Part shown: positions 31,679-43,321 of the stretch, one piece after another | Numbering within the stretch: the first letter of the stretch is position 1 | Layout of the letters: each line of letters starts with the position of its first letter | Translations under genes and position numbers: made by a program | The notes under the pieces: model-generated | What the model was told of the DNA's origin: nothing | The model's database searches: none | Seen by the model: the letters and a program-made list of their open reading frames with translations, nothing else | From: Drechslerella dactyloides | Lineage: Eukaryota; Ascomycota; Orbiliomycetes; Orbiliales; Orbiliaceae | Assembly: GCA_020064725.1 (NCBI GenBank) | Contig: JAGTWJ010000017.1 | Location: forward strand, 1-64,000 | Reading direction: 5' to 3' | DNA: 64,000 nucleotides

Positions 31679-32671
31679 ATGTCGTTACCAGTCTACTTCG
31701 AGCTTAGCTGGTCAATACTTAGCACCATCGGCTTGGGCGTGTTCTTCATAGCCTGGATGGTCACAGGAATCGTTCAGCTTACAATGGTACCCATAGTTCC
31801 AATAATAGTCTCGGCAGCTTGTGCGGTAGCGAATGGACTGTGCTACTACGCCTTCTACACCAGCTATCCTCTCAAATCTAGGGCGGTAGCTGCAGGTTTC
31901 GCCGACGCTTTTTGGTTCATACAAGAGGCTGGATTGTCGATGTATTCATATCAGATCCTGTCAAAAGTGCTTCAGCGACATCAAAGGAAAGTATTTATGA
32001 TCCTTTTCTGGAGTGGGATGATAATAGTATTCGGCTGCAGAGTTACAATCCTGGTTTCGAGGGTTATAGAGATTACAAACGAAGACAGCAGCCTCCAGAC
32101 CAGGGTGAACAGGCTTCATATGGCATATTTCATCATGATCGCAGTGGTAGAGACGATCAGTGCTTTCTTTCTGCTCAAAACATTTGCGGACGCAAAACGA
32201 GCCAGTACAGCTTTTCAATCTTGGACAGCAAAAGGGGTGTTTGAACTTCTTGCTAGGAGAGCTGAAATTCGCCTTGCAACTCTGTGCCCTATCGGAATCA
32301 CGCGGGCGATAACATACTCCTTTCAAGCAACAGCACAAGCCGCAACCAACACAGCAAGTCAACTCGATCGCTTTGTATATACACTCGAATGCTTGTTTCC
32401 TATCGTTATGGTTGTCGATGTCCTCGCTTCCAAGTTGACATACTCCCGAGCGGGCCTTAGCAACGGCGACAAGAGCGGAAACCTCGGAGCGATAACCAAC
32501 CCAGCTAGTAGAGTTGGAGTCGAAATTTCAGCGAGGATAAATGCTGGCTCCCCACAGCGTTATAATAGCGTGAAACTGTCAACTTCGAGACCACCTCCAA
32601 GAAACGCAAATTCTGATCATACAATATCAGCAGCAAGTCACGGCGATGACATTGAATCTTCGGCAGGCTGA
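31679..32671 (+). CDS. Seven-helix membrane protein, unrecognised family
   Basis: A 330-residue integral membrane protein from the ATG at 31679. Seven hydrophobic segments can be drawn: about 7-28, 31-58, 70-92, 105-126, 148-170, 200-222 and 230-255. The last 75 residues are hydrophilic, Ser/Asn-rich and probably cytoplasmic. The arrangement of seven helices plus a long polar tail is that of fungal receptor-like or RTA1/PTH11-like proteins, but no diagnostic motif of those families was found. Single exon, intact. It lies between the TDT transporter and BTA1 with large gaps on both sides, so no operon-like link is implied. Confidence 0.7.
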   Translation: MSLPVYFELSWSILSTIGLGVFFIAWMVTGIVQLTMVPIVPIIVSAACAVANGLCYYAFYTSYPLKSRAVAAGFADAFWFIQEAGLSMYSYQILSKVLQRHQRKVFMILFWSGMIIVFGCRVTILVSRVIEITNEDSSLQTRVNRLHMAYFIMIAVVETISAFFLLKTFADAKRASTAFQSWTAKGVFELLARRAEIRLATLCPIGITRAITYSFQATAQAATNTASQLDRFVYTLECLFPIVMVVDVLASKLTYSRAGLSNGDKSGNLGAITNPASRVGVEISARINAGSPQRYNSVKLSTSRPPPRNANSDHTISAASHGDDIESSAG

Positions 32672-33874
32672 CTCGCTTGATACCCTTATTTATATCTAAT
32701 AGCATGGATCAGAGAGTTTTGGCTTTATAACTTCGAACCGATTCGATTTATCCGAATCTATCTAGATATAGGAAACTATTCTAAGTTTATAAATTCAGTA
32801 ATTTGTAATGTATGATTTTAACATGTTAATCTATATATATATTGCGTGCTTTGACTTAGCTACACGGCCAGGATATCTATATAACTGGATCACACTATTC
32901 TGACAGTGGTTCGTCTTATTTTACCGATGCCTGTAGTCCAGCGACGACTTGCCTAGCTTTGAACAAGAAAGTGATAAATTTACCTACGATTGAATCTTTT
33001 TGGACTTTAGTAATATAGTCAATAGACTTTTATTCGCCCACTGGGCTCCACCTCCCATCATTTGTTAGTTGACCCTGCATGCGGTACAGGGTCCTCCGTG
33101 TTCATTGTTTTTTTTTTTTTCTCCCAGGTGCTACAGTCGTCTTGGTAATCGCATAGACGCGATCATCTCCTGGAACCTCAAATAAACGTCCTGCCCTAGA
33201 ATTAATTACAGTAATGCAATCGACCACAAAGCGGGAAATTATAAAGTTGCATGAATGGAACGTCTGGAACTCACGGTCGACACCCGTATCTATTCTATAG
33301 ATGTAATTGAACAATTCAAAACTATCAGATAGCTTCGATCCACTTTATTGAGGATTGCACAGAATTGAGCAAGGATTTTCAAGTTTTTATAGCCTCTGTT
33401 ACGGTTTGATTCGGGTAATAGGCCCAGTATATACAGCGAGCCCTACTAGTATACAACTCCGCGGGTTCTACGACTGCATCCAGTTTCATTAAATAAAATA
33501 CGAGTGTAACTGTGTATTGTATTGGTATAATATCAAGCAGATCAATGGGGACAATGAAAATGACACTAGACGTCAACATATCTTTCGGAACTTCAACCGA
33601 TAGTTGCATTAGTGGTTTGAAATATACTCAGACGCTAAGCCGAAGGATGACAGTCTAGCTGACTGTAAAGCTAATCAGATCGAAATAAAATTTAGTCAAA
33701 GAAGATTATCGCGTGCCTTTTTGTGCTAGAGAGGAATCTCTTACCCTGGCGTTGTGCAAGGAAAAGGAATAATTGATGTTGCGTCGATTGATGATGCATC
33801 ATGACGATGTTTCTGATTTTACGAATACCCATGTGGAAGCGTACATATTCACCCTACAAATTGCGTTCGAATCG
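32672..33874. other. Intergenic region between convergent genes
   Basis: About 1.2 kb holding only short frames and one run of 16 T near 33106-33121. It would contain the 3' ends of both flanking transcripts. Confidence 0.5.
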
Positions 33875-36565
33875 TTAGTGTTCTGATTCGACGAAGCTCC
33901 CGCTACACAATGTGACGAACCTGTCAATGCATGGCACCTCCGATCTAGATGCTATCCTTGTGGCTTGAAAGTTCTCACTCTCGAATAGCTGAACATACCA
34001 GGGTTCGATACTGGCACTGCGGGTCATGATCCGTCCCCCAGCTTTCAGCACTCTCCAAAAAGCCCGAATTTGCTCCCTAGCATCGTTAGAATGTGGATCA
34101 AACCAATCCATACTATCCATCACGACGGCAATTGTCAAAGATTCGTCACTGATTCGGGTCAAGACTTCGGATATCTCATCCGTATGAATGCGGAGATTGT
34201 CAAAGGCATCCACTCGGGAATAGTGAATATGAGCCTTGGGTGTCAGATATAGTGGGTGGCATGTCCGAGTGTATCGTGCGAGTAGAGTCAGAAGATAGTA
34301 AGGATTCTCGGAAGACAACAGAGTTGTTTCTATCACGGGATCGAAGGTTTCGATGAGGTACTGTCGGACACCAGAATCTAAATTTGCCGCAACTGGGTTT
34401 GGCCCCCGTTGACGGGCGAGGAAATCTTGATCTATCATGGCCCGCTGGTTGTGGGGAACCCCAAGCGCCTTCCAGAGCCACTTGCCAGAACTGATTACTG
34501 CATAGTTGAGTATCCGATTGAGCAAGATCCTTCGGATCCCTCGCCGCCAGATCCGGACTTGTTCCTCGATGGAGCTAGCTGAGGCTAATTTTCCCAACTC
34601 ACTAGAGAGCCCCAAAGCCTTACAAAGACGCGCAAGAAGCGTGAGGGCATGCCTGGATCCACCCGTGCGATAGAACCCCCCTCGCATCTCATCGAAAGCT
34701 GCGGGTCCATGGTGCACCCAGTATTGGAAGGCAAGCGAAGAAAGATGTGGAGCTAGTCTGGTGATTAACAGCTCCCTAAATCTATCATGTTTTCCTTTGC
34801 CAAACAATCTCCAAACGTCGCGGTACGGAAGCGCAGCGAACGCGGCAAGTTTAAGCTCGAGGAGGTGGTTTTGATTTGGGCTATGGCTCGACGAACCAGT
34901 GTTAGCACTTCACTTTTCTGATGTATTCAATTTTTTAGCTATACGACATTCTTCGTCATTCGTTTTCGTTGCTTCTTATATGGACCACATACTTAAGATC
35001 GACCGCGTGAATGCGTTTTGGGTTTTCCAACATATAGCCTAGGATATTATCCCCGGCACTTGTGATAGCCAGAACTTCATCTTCAGAGGTAATGTTTAGA
35101 ATTCGTAGGTCCGCATCAACATCCTCCCAAGTGAACGCGTAAATGTATTCGTCGCCGAATTGGCGATGTTTCTGGAGTTGATCATCGTAATAAACTCTCC
35201 ATCGATGATTTTGATACCAATTGGGAGGTAGGGGTAAACTGGCTGACATGTTGACAACAGCACATTCGTAAGCTTTCGACTCCACATCGTTGAAGCCAGT
35301 TGTGTTGCTGCTCGTAAGGTCACGGTTGTGTAGATCCAAGGCCTTAATGAAGGGAGAGCTCGAGGGCTCTGACAAGACTCGAGATGGTGCAGGCTTTCTT
35401 GTGTGAAAATAACCGGAATTCTTCCGACACCCTATCCAGATATAATATGGGATTCTAAAGCCTAGCAGGCGACATCTGGCATTGGTGTTGTGGATAGTGC
35501 CGAATCGATATTCAAGATAGTCTCGTCGTGCAGCGTCTAAATTGACACGGTCAATTTCGAACCAAGCCCTCCAGAATACTCGAGAGATCCACATGCAGTG
35601 ACGATGCAAGGAGCCCCCAAGGTAATTGCGAGAAATGAATTCGCTCTGATTCTGGACATAGAAATCGGCCACTCCGATCACGCCATTTGTAGAGAGGAGT
35701 TCAGATATATTGTCAATTGCGCAATAGAAGTCGGGTATCATGGATAATGAATATGATAGGGTGACTAGGTCCGCTGTATAGGCCTTGATTTCGGCGCCAG
35801 GACAGGTTGGTTGAGAGGTCGCTGCTGGAACAGTTGACGCACACTGCCCACTAACACCGCCTAGGCGAAAGTGTCGAGCATCCTGGCATAGGATCTTAAC
35901 ATTGGACCAGCCCAAACGCTTGAACCGTTCAGCGGCTACGCCGCAAAGCGATGGCGATAGATCAATTAGGTAAACGGCTTCAAAGAACTCGGGGACGTTG
36001 ATAAATCGGCCCATTTGTTCGATATTATATCCAGTCCCACCGCCAATCTGCATTCATATAGATAAGAATTAAGTTAGGTTACAAAAGATACATTCTCAAA
36101 TATATCAATATCTTGATATCATGATATATCCCAGCCACAGGCAATTAAGATTGCGAAATTAACAAAAATATAGCTTTGTGCACTCACATCAACCCAGACC
36201 GGCTTTCGTTCTATCTTCCCCGTTGTAAGTCTATACTTGAGGTGTGCCGCAACAAGGCCTATCATGTCCACACGCCCAGCTAGTAATCTAGTCCTCGTAG
36301 CATCATAGACATTAGCTTGGGCGCTATAAAAGCTCTCAAGAGCATCTTGTTGACTCCTGTTACCATCCCCGGAATGAGGTTTCAGTATGCAGGAGTAAAC
36401 AAAGAGTAAAATATTTTTCGAGGTCGCCAGCACCCCAGCGTCGTTGTTTGATTTGCGCAGGGCCAGATACACAAGTGCTGGGATCAAAATAAAAGCTGTT
36501 GCTAATGCCAAATAGACGCGTAGGAACTGCTCTCGAAAGACAGCTGATAGAAGCTGCAGATCCAT
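33875..36565 (-). CDS. BTA1: Betaine lipid synthase, three exons
   Basis: Makes the betaine lipid DGTS from diacylglycerol: the C-terminal half adds the 3-amino-3-carboxypropyl group of S-adenosylmethionine, the N-terminal half methylates the amine. Exons 36565-36188, 36047-34993 and 34880-33875 give 812 residues with consistent phases. Intron 1 (GTGAGT...TGCAG) falls inside the SAM-binding motif, so that VWVD joins IGGGTGYN. Intron 2 (GTATGT...GCTAAC...CATAG) joins HAVDL to NPNQNHLLELKL, a hallmark of the DUF3419 domain. One membrane span lies near residues 18-37, before the methyltransferase (about 75-330) and DUF3419 (about 430-812). The order, methyltransferase first, is the fungal one; algal BTA1 is reversed. 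In fungi the enzyme lets DGTS replace phosphatidylcholine under phosphate starvation. No CACGTG phosphate-response site was seen in 300 bases upstream. Confidence 0.93.
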
Positions 36566-37329
36566 ATTGAACACAACAGCACTAAATTATAGCAAGTCCG
36601 GAAATTAGTGAGGGCAGGTGAGAATCAGAGGAGTAGTGATCGCAAGAGCGTGCTTCAGAGTAAGCTGTATTGAGACAAAGGTGGAGTGCGAAGATGGGAC
36701 CTTCCTTGGTTATAAACCATTACGTCTGAGGAGAAGCTAGGTGACTGATGAGGGGGAAGGCAAGAACCAGCAAGCCACAGATGTACCTAGTAGGCTGCTG
36801 TGCAAGTATATGCCGGCTCAGTCATAAGCTTAACGAGTGAAGGGAGGTCAGGAAGTATGTTCAGTAATAGTCATAAAAAATGGGTATATTTACGGTGCTA
36901 CATCAACGTCATGTGTATTTATTTCCGGAGAGGCGCCTAGCTTGCACGCATGTCTATATTTCGCTCCGACAACTATCGTCAAGTTGGTTTTACAACACGC
37001 TCACGTCACGGCCAATCGATGAGCCACATGCTAGAGGAACCTGGGAGTAATGATGAGTCCCCAAACTCTAGCTGACGGACCGATTACAGAGTAGTACCAG
37101 GCCCTGCATTAAGCCAAGAGCGAGGTCAGAAAATTTCGGAACAGCATTCAGTACATGATGTTACGCTCCTGTGTAGGGACCAAGCTTGATCGTAATGAAT
37201 AATGGCGACAATCGATAACTACATCTCATTGACCTCTGCCACGTTCACGCGCTGTCAGATACACTGTCTCGTTCGATCGAGTGATATATTGAACCTCGTC
37301 CGACATACGTGGGGTCTTCGCAGCACATG
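36566..37329. other. Upstream region of BTA1, nothing recognised
   Basis: About 760 bases. TTTATAA on the minus strand near 36709-36716, about 145 bases before the BTA1 start, could be its TATA element. No gene is visible. Confidence 0.4.
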
Positions 37330-37721
37330 TCAGAAACGATTCGTTCTGGGTGTCCTGCCGCCTGCGGACCTGACTTTTGTTATCGATAAATATATGTGGG
37401 ACCGTCGGTGGTCCTGGTCGGCGCGGGTGGGATCGAGAATCGGCCTATCAGCGCTTTGCTCCCACGCACGAAGGTTCCATGGGTTCTGTCTTGGCCGCGC
37501 CGGTTGCGTGGAGGAGCTCATGCAGGGCGGCGAGGTATTCCGGCATGCATCGCTGACTCGCCGACCGGGTCTTCATCAAAGATATCAAGGTACGGATCGC
37601 ATACGCAGTGCTTGGTGCGCTTGTGGAATGTCAGGACCTTTGGGATGAGCTTGTACTGTGCGTTATGCATGTGGTCTTGTTGCGCAGGCATTCCACCTCG
37701 TGGGTTGATTACGAAACTCAA
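37330..37721 (-). pseudogene. Possible decayed coding remnant
   Basis: Two overlapping minus-strand frames, 37721-37518 (67 residues, including HCVCDPYLDIFDEDPVGES) and 37521-37330, have coding-like composition. A third frame over the same bases (MPEYLAALHELLHATGAA) also reads plausibly. This looks like a short exon or a gene broken by frameshifts. No family was recognised and chance frames in a GC-rich patch remain possible. Confidence 0.25.
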
Positions 37722-37915
37722 TTTTAAAAGTCGCTCAATCTTGAGACAAGAGAAACGCAGATTCAGCTCAAAGTGTCAATTTTCGTGCATAGAGTTAGAT
37801 TAAGAGGGGCTAAAGGTTTGATTTTCATCTTCCGATTGACATAAGCCTTAATTACTTCGCCTGCGGCGACACCCACCGATCGCGCGTCTCCTGCAAGATG
37901 CGTTACTTCTGCTGA

Positions 37916-38992
37916 CTAAGCAGACAGACTCTTGCATACGTCCTTGACCGCGTCCACCAAGCTCTGCTGCTGCTTGAGACCAAGCAAGTCATTGGAGAGA
38001 CCGACGTCTTTTTCGTAGTCGCTTCCACCTCTCTCGTGGTACATGGCCGCTGTTACGAGTGGCCGGATCGCTGCGCTGTCTCGTCGCTTCAAAACATTCT
38101 CCTTCCCGAGGTTAACCTTTTCCTCGCTCGTGGTATTTTCCACAGTCCAATCGTCGCCGGTTATGGATCGGAGAGCAGCCAGGATCTCGTTCTGGCTCGT
38201 GGTAAACGAACCAACATAGACATATTTGTTGGCCGTCTGTTCGGGGTTCGATAGGACGCCTACAACGGCGGAGGCGACCAGGGCGAGAGTGGAGGTGGTA
38301 AAACGACGGTCGCCAGAGTCGTAGATGGTGGCACGCTTTGCTAGGATATCGAAACCGAGGAAGCCGAGTTTCAAGCTCTGGTAATAATCCGAGTCAGCCC
38401 TCGTGACATCCGACCGGCTCAAAGAATGCAGGCTTGGTCTCCGGAGGAAGGCAAAAGTCCACACACCCTATCGAAAACAGGCCCGACAACTATGCCTGTC
38501 CATGTCAAGCCGTCGGCTACGCGACTCTCCAGATATTCCCTGATCTCGACCTTTCTAGAAAACACCGGAACGAGCTGTTGGGCGTCCTTGTTGTCGGTGT
38601 TGCTGCCAAACTCGCTTGGGATGAATCTCTTCACGCCAGCTGCAATTGCTGCATCGATGAGCTTCTTTTGCTCCCCGAGGGCAGCACCCGCGATGACGCT
38701 CACGACTGCGTCATTGCCCTTCAGGACTGCCTCGAGAGACTCTGGTGTGTAGTCGGTCGTGTGCACAGTCACGTTTTCCGGGAATGTGGCCCCGGAATTC
38801 GAGTCCGCCCGCGTGAGAACGGAAACTTTAAATGAAGACGCCAACAGCGCCTGGAGAACGGATGGGCCCAGATTTCCCGACGCCTGAGAGGGAAATAATA
38901 AAATCAGTCGTATAGTCCGCCGACTTGAAAATGCTTCGGGATGGCACCATGGCACCTACTCCAACAACAATGACGCTTTTAATGCTCGACAT
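37916..38992 (-). CDS. NmrA / isoflavone-reductase-like NAD(P)-binding protein, three exons
   Basis: A 303-residue member of the NmrA-like/isoflavone reductase group of atypical short-chain dehydrogenases, either NADPH-dependent reductases or redox sensors. Exons are 38992-38960, 38883-38467 and 38377-37916, all phase 0. Intron 1 (GTAGGT...CTCTCAG) lies within the nucleotide-binding loop, joining IVVG to ASGNLGPSVL. Intron 2 (GTGTGT...CTGAC...TACCAG) joins GPVFDR to SLKLGFLGFD, a strongly conserved family stretch. Other landmarks are DAVVSVIAGAALGEQKKLIDA and GVKRFIPSEFGSNT. The Lys of classical reductases cannot be assigned with confidence, so catalytic activity is open. Intact and normal in length. 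Confidence 0.88.
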
Positions 38993-40115
38993 GCCGGCTG
39001 ATCTGATGCCTTTGGCCTATTTATCTCGATCGATCGAACTAAGATCCGACGCGCATCAGGATCAGTAACAATGCTCATGTCTGCAGGTCTAACCCAGATG
39101 ACATCGAACGGCTTGCAGCCGCAAGTTGACAACCAAGGCTTGCGTAACATTGGGGTCTCGCGCGAGCAATCGGACCGCCCAGTGCAACCGCGAGCTGGAT
39201 AGGGCTCCGGAGAGGAATGTTTGAATATACATACGACAAAACTCTAATCAGACGTGAACAGTATCTCTCACGCTCAGGCAGCCGGCAGTGCTGGTACTAT
39301 AGTGCTGTTGATATCGGATCGATTGGGCGCTGCTTTCGATGACTTTCTCCTTCCTGAGAGTCCAACACCAGTGTCGATGAAGCGGGGTAGCTAGACAGAT
39401 CTAGAATAACATGTTGCAATGATATCGTACTCGAAATGTCAGCCCCACCGGCCGCCCATATCGGCTCTCGGCCACATGTAACTATCCCGCAGACCGTAAT
39501 TTGCAGTGCACCCGCAATGACGTGTCTCACCGCCCGCGGCGGCTTGGGAGCCGTGACCCTTGTCCGTCCTCCAGGCCGGTCGCGTGGGGCCATCGCCTTT
39601 GTCAGCCGCACCAGCCGCACAGGGAATAATCAGTGTTAGCGACCGACGCGACCGCAAGGCCCCCTTTCGTGCTTTATGTATTATCGATCGCGCGTCTTGA
39701 GCATGGCAGATGGCTCCAAAGCGTCATCATCCCTTCTTAATCGCCCCCCTCCCCCGAAGGTATGCCATAAGCCTTCAGAAGCGCCTTCATGGACGGATTG
39801 GCATCCTTTCGTTAAACATTCATCTTCAGCCGACCGATCCTACAAATTTAAAGCTCCGTCTGACCAGGCAGCCCCTGAAAACCGGTTCTTGATAAACGAG
39901 TCCAGTTGAACTGCCCGGAAAACCGGCTCGGTTGAGCAGCAATTGATTGCACGATACAGCTGGGTCTCTGATTATCTTTAGATTGTTCAAGCACGTCTCT
40001 TCTCCAACTCTGTCGTTCGCTACTTTGTCGACTTCTTTATGCTCTGCTTCTAGCTCCAATCACTAGGAATAAACGCCAGCCGTACTTCCACCTTTCGGCA
40101 GCTCGCAACCCGTAA
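38993..40115. other. Divergent promoter region between NmrA-like and MFS genes
   Basis: About 1.1 kb between two genes transcribed apart. Overlapping frames at 39297-39910 lack start context and domains and are treated as chance. The two genes may share regulatory sequence, but no site could be singled out. Confidence 0.5.
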
Positions 40116-41846
40116 ATGGCGCGACATTCTTTTGATGCCAGCAATGCTGCCGTCGACGAAATCGGCCATCCACTGTTTCCAAAACACTCGCAAATCGAAC
40201 TTTCATCCTTCGCGGCTCGACCACCTTCAACTTCTCAGTCCGCCCCAGCCAGGCCTCCGAACCCACGAAATGCCAAAGAGCCACCTGTGACATGGTCGTC
40301 GTTACCACACAAATCCCAGCTTCTCATTCTCGCAGCGTGCCGGCTGTCGGAGCCACTGAGTAACACCTGTCTGCTCCCATACCTTTATTATCTCATCCGC
40401 TCATTGGATTCGGACGCCGGAAATGGTCAAAGGGCTTCAAATTCGACAATTTCTCGCCGGGCGGGACTTCTGGTGGCCGCCTTTGCTCTCGCACAGTTCG
40501 CCACAAGTATGCTCTGGGCAAGGCTAGCAGACAGATTCGGACGCAAACCCGTCATTGTCTATCCGCTCCTTGTATCCATCATCGCAAATCTAGGTTTCGG
40601 TTTTGGCAAAACGATTCCGGGTGTTATGTTCTGGAGATTGATTGCCGGGATTGCCAATGGAAATATCGGCGTGATGCGGACTATGACAGCTGAGATCGTT
40701 CAGGAACGGAAATACCAATCTAGAGCCTTCTTGCTCTTGCCGCTTGTCTTCAATAGCGGTAATATTGCTGGCCTCGCACTTGGGGGACTGCTTGCAACAC
40801 CGACGAAGAGCTTGCCATGGCTTTTCGGCGGCATCGCGTGGATGGAACAATATCCCTTCGCCCTACCAACAATTGTCAACGCATTCACACTTAGCATCGC
40901 TCTGGTGCTTGCTGTCGGGGGACTGAGGGAAACCCTACCTGCAAAGATTGGGCCGGGCCATCGCGATTTCGGTATTGAGCTGCGCAATCGCTTTGTCCGT
41001 CTTCTGCTGCGTATTCGTGCTCACGGGTACCAGGCTCTCTCAACTGATGAAGAGTCCAGTGCCAGTCCGGCACCGGTGCGACCAGGCACCTACGAACCGC
41101 CGGTGAGATCGATCAAAGCGCTCCCACCACCTCAGGTGTCTCTCAGGACAAAAGTCATCGCTATGACACTCTGCGGCTTCACGCTCTTGCCCTTGCACAA
41201 CGCTGCTTTCATGCAACTTTTCCCAATATTTCTGTCTACCCCTTTCAATACCCACAATATAGAGCCCGAGGCACATCCCGGTGGCATATTCTTTACCGGA
41301 GGCTTGGGGTATGACTCCTCGACAATCGGCCTTTATCTGTCAGCCTTTGGCTGCTCTGGAATCTTCCTCCAAATGTTTATCTACCCAACTCTCCAGGCGA
41401 AGTTCGGAACCCTGGCGCTATTTCGCCTAGCCTTCATTATTTTCCCTCTGAGCTACACTCTTACGCCATATGTTCTTCTCCTTTCCGGCCCACTCGCCCG
41501 CGGGGTCGCCATAGCGTTCGTCCTTTTTCTCCAGGTGATGGCACGAACGTTGGCGATACCAAGCTCCGTCATTCTACTCACAAATGCCGCTCCATCACCA
41601 AAAATCCTTGGTACCTTGCACGGAATCGGTAACATGTTAAGCTCCTTCGCCCGAGCGGTGGGTCCAGCCCTCGGGGGCTGGGTGAGCGCGAAGGGAATGG
41701 AGATGGGAATGGTGGGTTGTGTTTGGTGGACATATTTAACAGGAATAGCAATTATAGGACTATTTGTTAGTTGGAAGATGGAGGAAGGTAAGAGCCCTCA
41801 TGAGCGAGAGAAGGAAGAGGTGGCTCGAATCAAAGAAGACGATTAG
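40116..41846 (+). CDS. MFS transporter (DHA1-type, TetA/ZIFL-like)
   Basis: A 576-residue major facilitator protein with about twelve membrane segments in two groups of six. The hydrophilic N-terminus is about 65 residues long. Family motif A appears after helix 2 as ARLADRFGRKPVIVY, and ANGNIGVMRTMTAEIVQER in helix 4 and the loop after it is typical of the TetA/ZIFL-type branch seen in many fungi. The central loop (about 305-345) is long and Pro/Ser-rich, the C-terminus acidic and short. It probably exports a small molecule by proton antiport; the substrate is unknown. Single exon, intact; divergent from the NmrA-like gene. Confidence 0.9.
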   Translation: MARHSFDASNAAVDEIGHPLFPKHSQIELSSFAARPPSTSQSAPARPPNPRNAKEPPVTWSSLPHKSQLLILAACRLSEPLSNTCLLPYLYYLIRSLDSDAGNGQRASNSTISRRAGLLVAAFALAQFATSMLWARLADRFGRKPVIVYPLLVSIIANLGFGFGKTIPGVMFWRLIAGIANGNIGVMRTMTAEIVQERKYQSRAFLLLPLVFNSGNIAGLALGGLLATPTKSLPWLFGGIAWMEQYPFALPTIVNAFTLSIALVLAVGGLRETLPAKIGPGHRDFGIELRNRFVRLLLRIRAHGYQALSTDEESSASPAPVRPGTYEPPVRSIKALPPPQVSLRTKVIAMTLCGFTLLPLHNAAFMQLFPIFLSTPFNTHNIEPEAHPGGIFFTGGLGYDSSTIGLYLSAFGCSGIFLQMFIYPTLQAKFGTLALFRLAFIIFPLSYTLTPYVLLLSGPLARGVAIAFVLFLQVMARTLAIPSSVILLTNAAPSPKILGTLHGIGNMLSSFARAVGPALGGWVSAKGMEMGMVGCVWWTYLTGIAIIGLFVSWKMEEGKSPHEREKEEVARIKEDD

Positions 41847-42139
41847 TGCTCCTCATTAAGCTGTAAATAGTTCGATTATTGTACCATATATCCAACCCTA
41901 GTTACACATTTTTATCCTACCCAAGTCTAAGAGTCGATAATTTAATCTAATACCTGGACATTCCACTGGCCTCACAGGCTAGCATATCCCGCTTGTAGGG
42001 GAATCCGGCCTGTCTGGTCATGCTCCCAAAATCGTATTCCGCGACAGAACAATTAATCAACGATATATCACATATATACAAATGTGCTGTAGCTGACTTG
42101 CATATGACTCAAGGGTGTACCTATCTTTTCATCTGCAAA

Positions 42140-43321
42140 TTATACCATAGCTGCCGCCGACTTATTCCAATCTCTCTCCATGGGAGGCCTTGGTAGGGGC
42201 TTCCACAAAAACATCTCCGTATCTTGCTCCTCACCATCCTGTTGGGTATCTTGGGGCTCTTCTCGATAAGCCGAGATGATGGACAATCTATAGCCACCAT
42301 TCTCACGCTCTTGTTGCTCGGCATTGACTGTACCAAGGTGGGAGCCAGGCTTGACCGTTTCATAGCTGTGACAAGTATGAACCGACAAGACCTCGCTCAC
42401 CCGAGCGCGGTCTGCCTCCTGACTGCGACACCTCCTTTCCAAAGCTCCTTTCTGACCCTGGTTTTCCAGTTCTCCAAATTTTCGAAGCTTATGAGCTTGG
42501 GGTCTCTGTAAAGTCGATGTTCTCGCGGATCGATTGTTATACAAGTTCATACTGCCAAACTGCGATTCCGCGGGAACGCTCTGGCTTCCCAATCGCTTTG
42601 AGTATGTGCTATCCTGTTCGCTTCCATTGTTAGGCGGAAACGGCAGCTCTTTGTTGTACTCTAGAGGTAGTCGATGTCGGTATGGTACACACAAAGGGTC
42701 GGGCGCCGCGGCGAGTATCTCTTGTTCCACACTCGAGATTTCCGGAGTGTTTTCCGATGCTATTGGATCCTCTTTGGGTCTGTACCAGTGGTAGATCGCT
42801 GTAAGCCTCGGTCTCTCTGGGGTCGTCGGTGGTGTCAATTCTGCTGAGGTATCTCGTATTTTGCGAGCCGTCAAAGCGCTAATGTCTGGAATAACGACAT
42901 CTCCCGGGAGGAATGCTCCGGAATCCCTCTTGATTGGCTCAATACTTTCTGCATCGAAACCGCCAAACTCTACCATTCCGTAGCGGTGATGGCCATCACC
43001 CAAATGATGAGACAGGGTGTTCCCACACTGATTACTTTCCGAAGTGTTAGTTTTCACTTTGGTAAGAGGTATAATTATCCCGAGCGAGGTGGTTGACGTC
43101 TGTCTCTGCCCAAGTTCTGTTGGGCACTCTTGTTGTTTTTTTGATATCTTGGAGCGCACTCTCAGATAGATATGCGCCGCTATTGCGGTGACAATGATGA
43201 GGAACGCAACGCCGCCGAGGATAGCAAATACAACTCCTACATGGGATCGTAGGATCGCAGAAGTTGTCACCGACGTGCTGGCATGCATAAAGGTCTCAGA
43301 TTTCTCGCTTGCCATACCCAT
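42140..43321 (-). CDS. Single-span membrane protein of unknown function
   Basis: A 393-residue protein with one strong transmembrane segment (VGVVFAILGGVAFLIIVTA, about 29-50). The short N-terminal side is Ser/Thr-rich and the long C-terminal side is polar, rich in Pro, Ser and Glu, and presumably cytoplasmic. There is no cleavable signal or domain; the tail may be disordered. The layout (short ecto-part, one span, long tail) resembles fungal cell-wall sensor-like or WSC-tail proteins, but the extracellular domain that would show this is missing. An additional 5' exon is possible. No family recognised. Confidence 0.6.
   Translation of the reverse strand: MGMASEKSETFMHASTSVTTSAILRSHVGVVFAILGGVAFLIIVTAIAAHIYLRVRSKISKKQQECPTELGQRQTSTTSLGIIIPLTKVKTNTSESNQCGNTLSHHLGDGHHRYGMVEFGGFDAESIEPIKRDSGAFLPGDVVIPDISALTARKIRDTSAELTPPTTPERPRLTAIYHWYRPKEDPIASENTPEISSVEQEILAAAPDPLCVPYRHRLPLEYNKELPFPPNNGSEQDSTYSKRLGSQSVPAESQFGSMNLYNNRSARTSTLQRPQAHKLRKFGELENQGQKGALERRCRSQEADRARVSEVLSVHTCHSYETVKPGSHLGTVNAEQQERENGGYRLSIISAYREEPQDTQQDGEEQDTEMFLWKPLPRPPMERDWNKSAAAMV

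Noticed and set aside
39297..39910. Overlapping frames between the NmrA-like and MFS genes
   Set aside because: No domain, no splice structure, and the region is better explained as a shared promoter.
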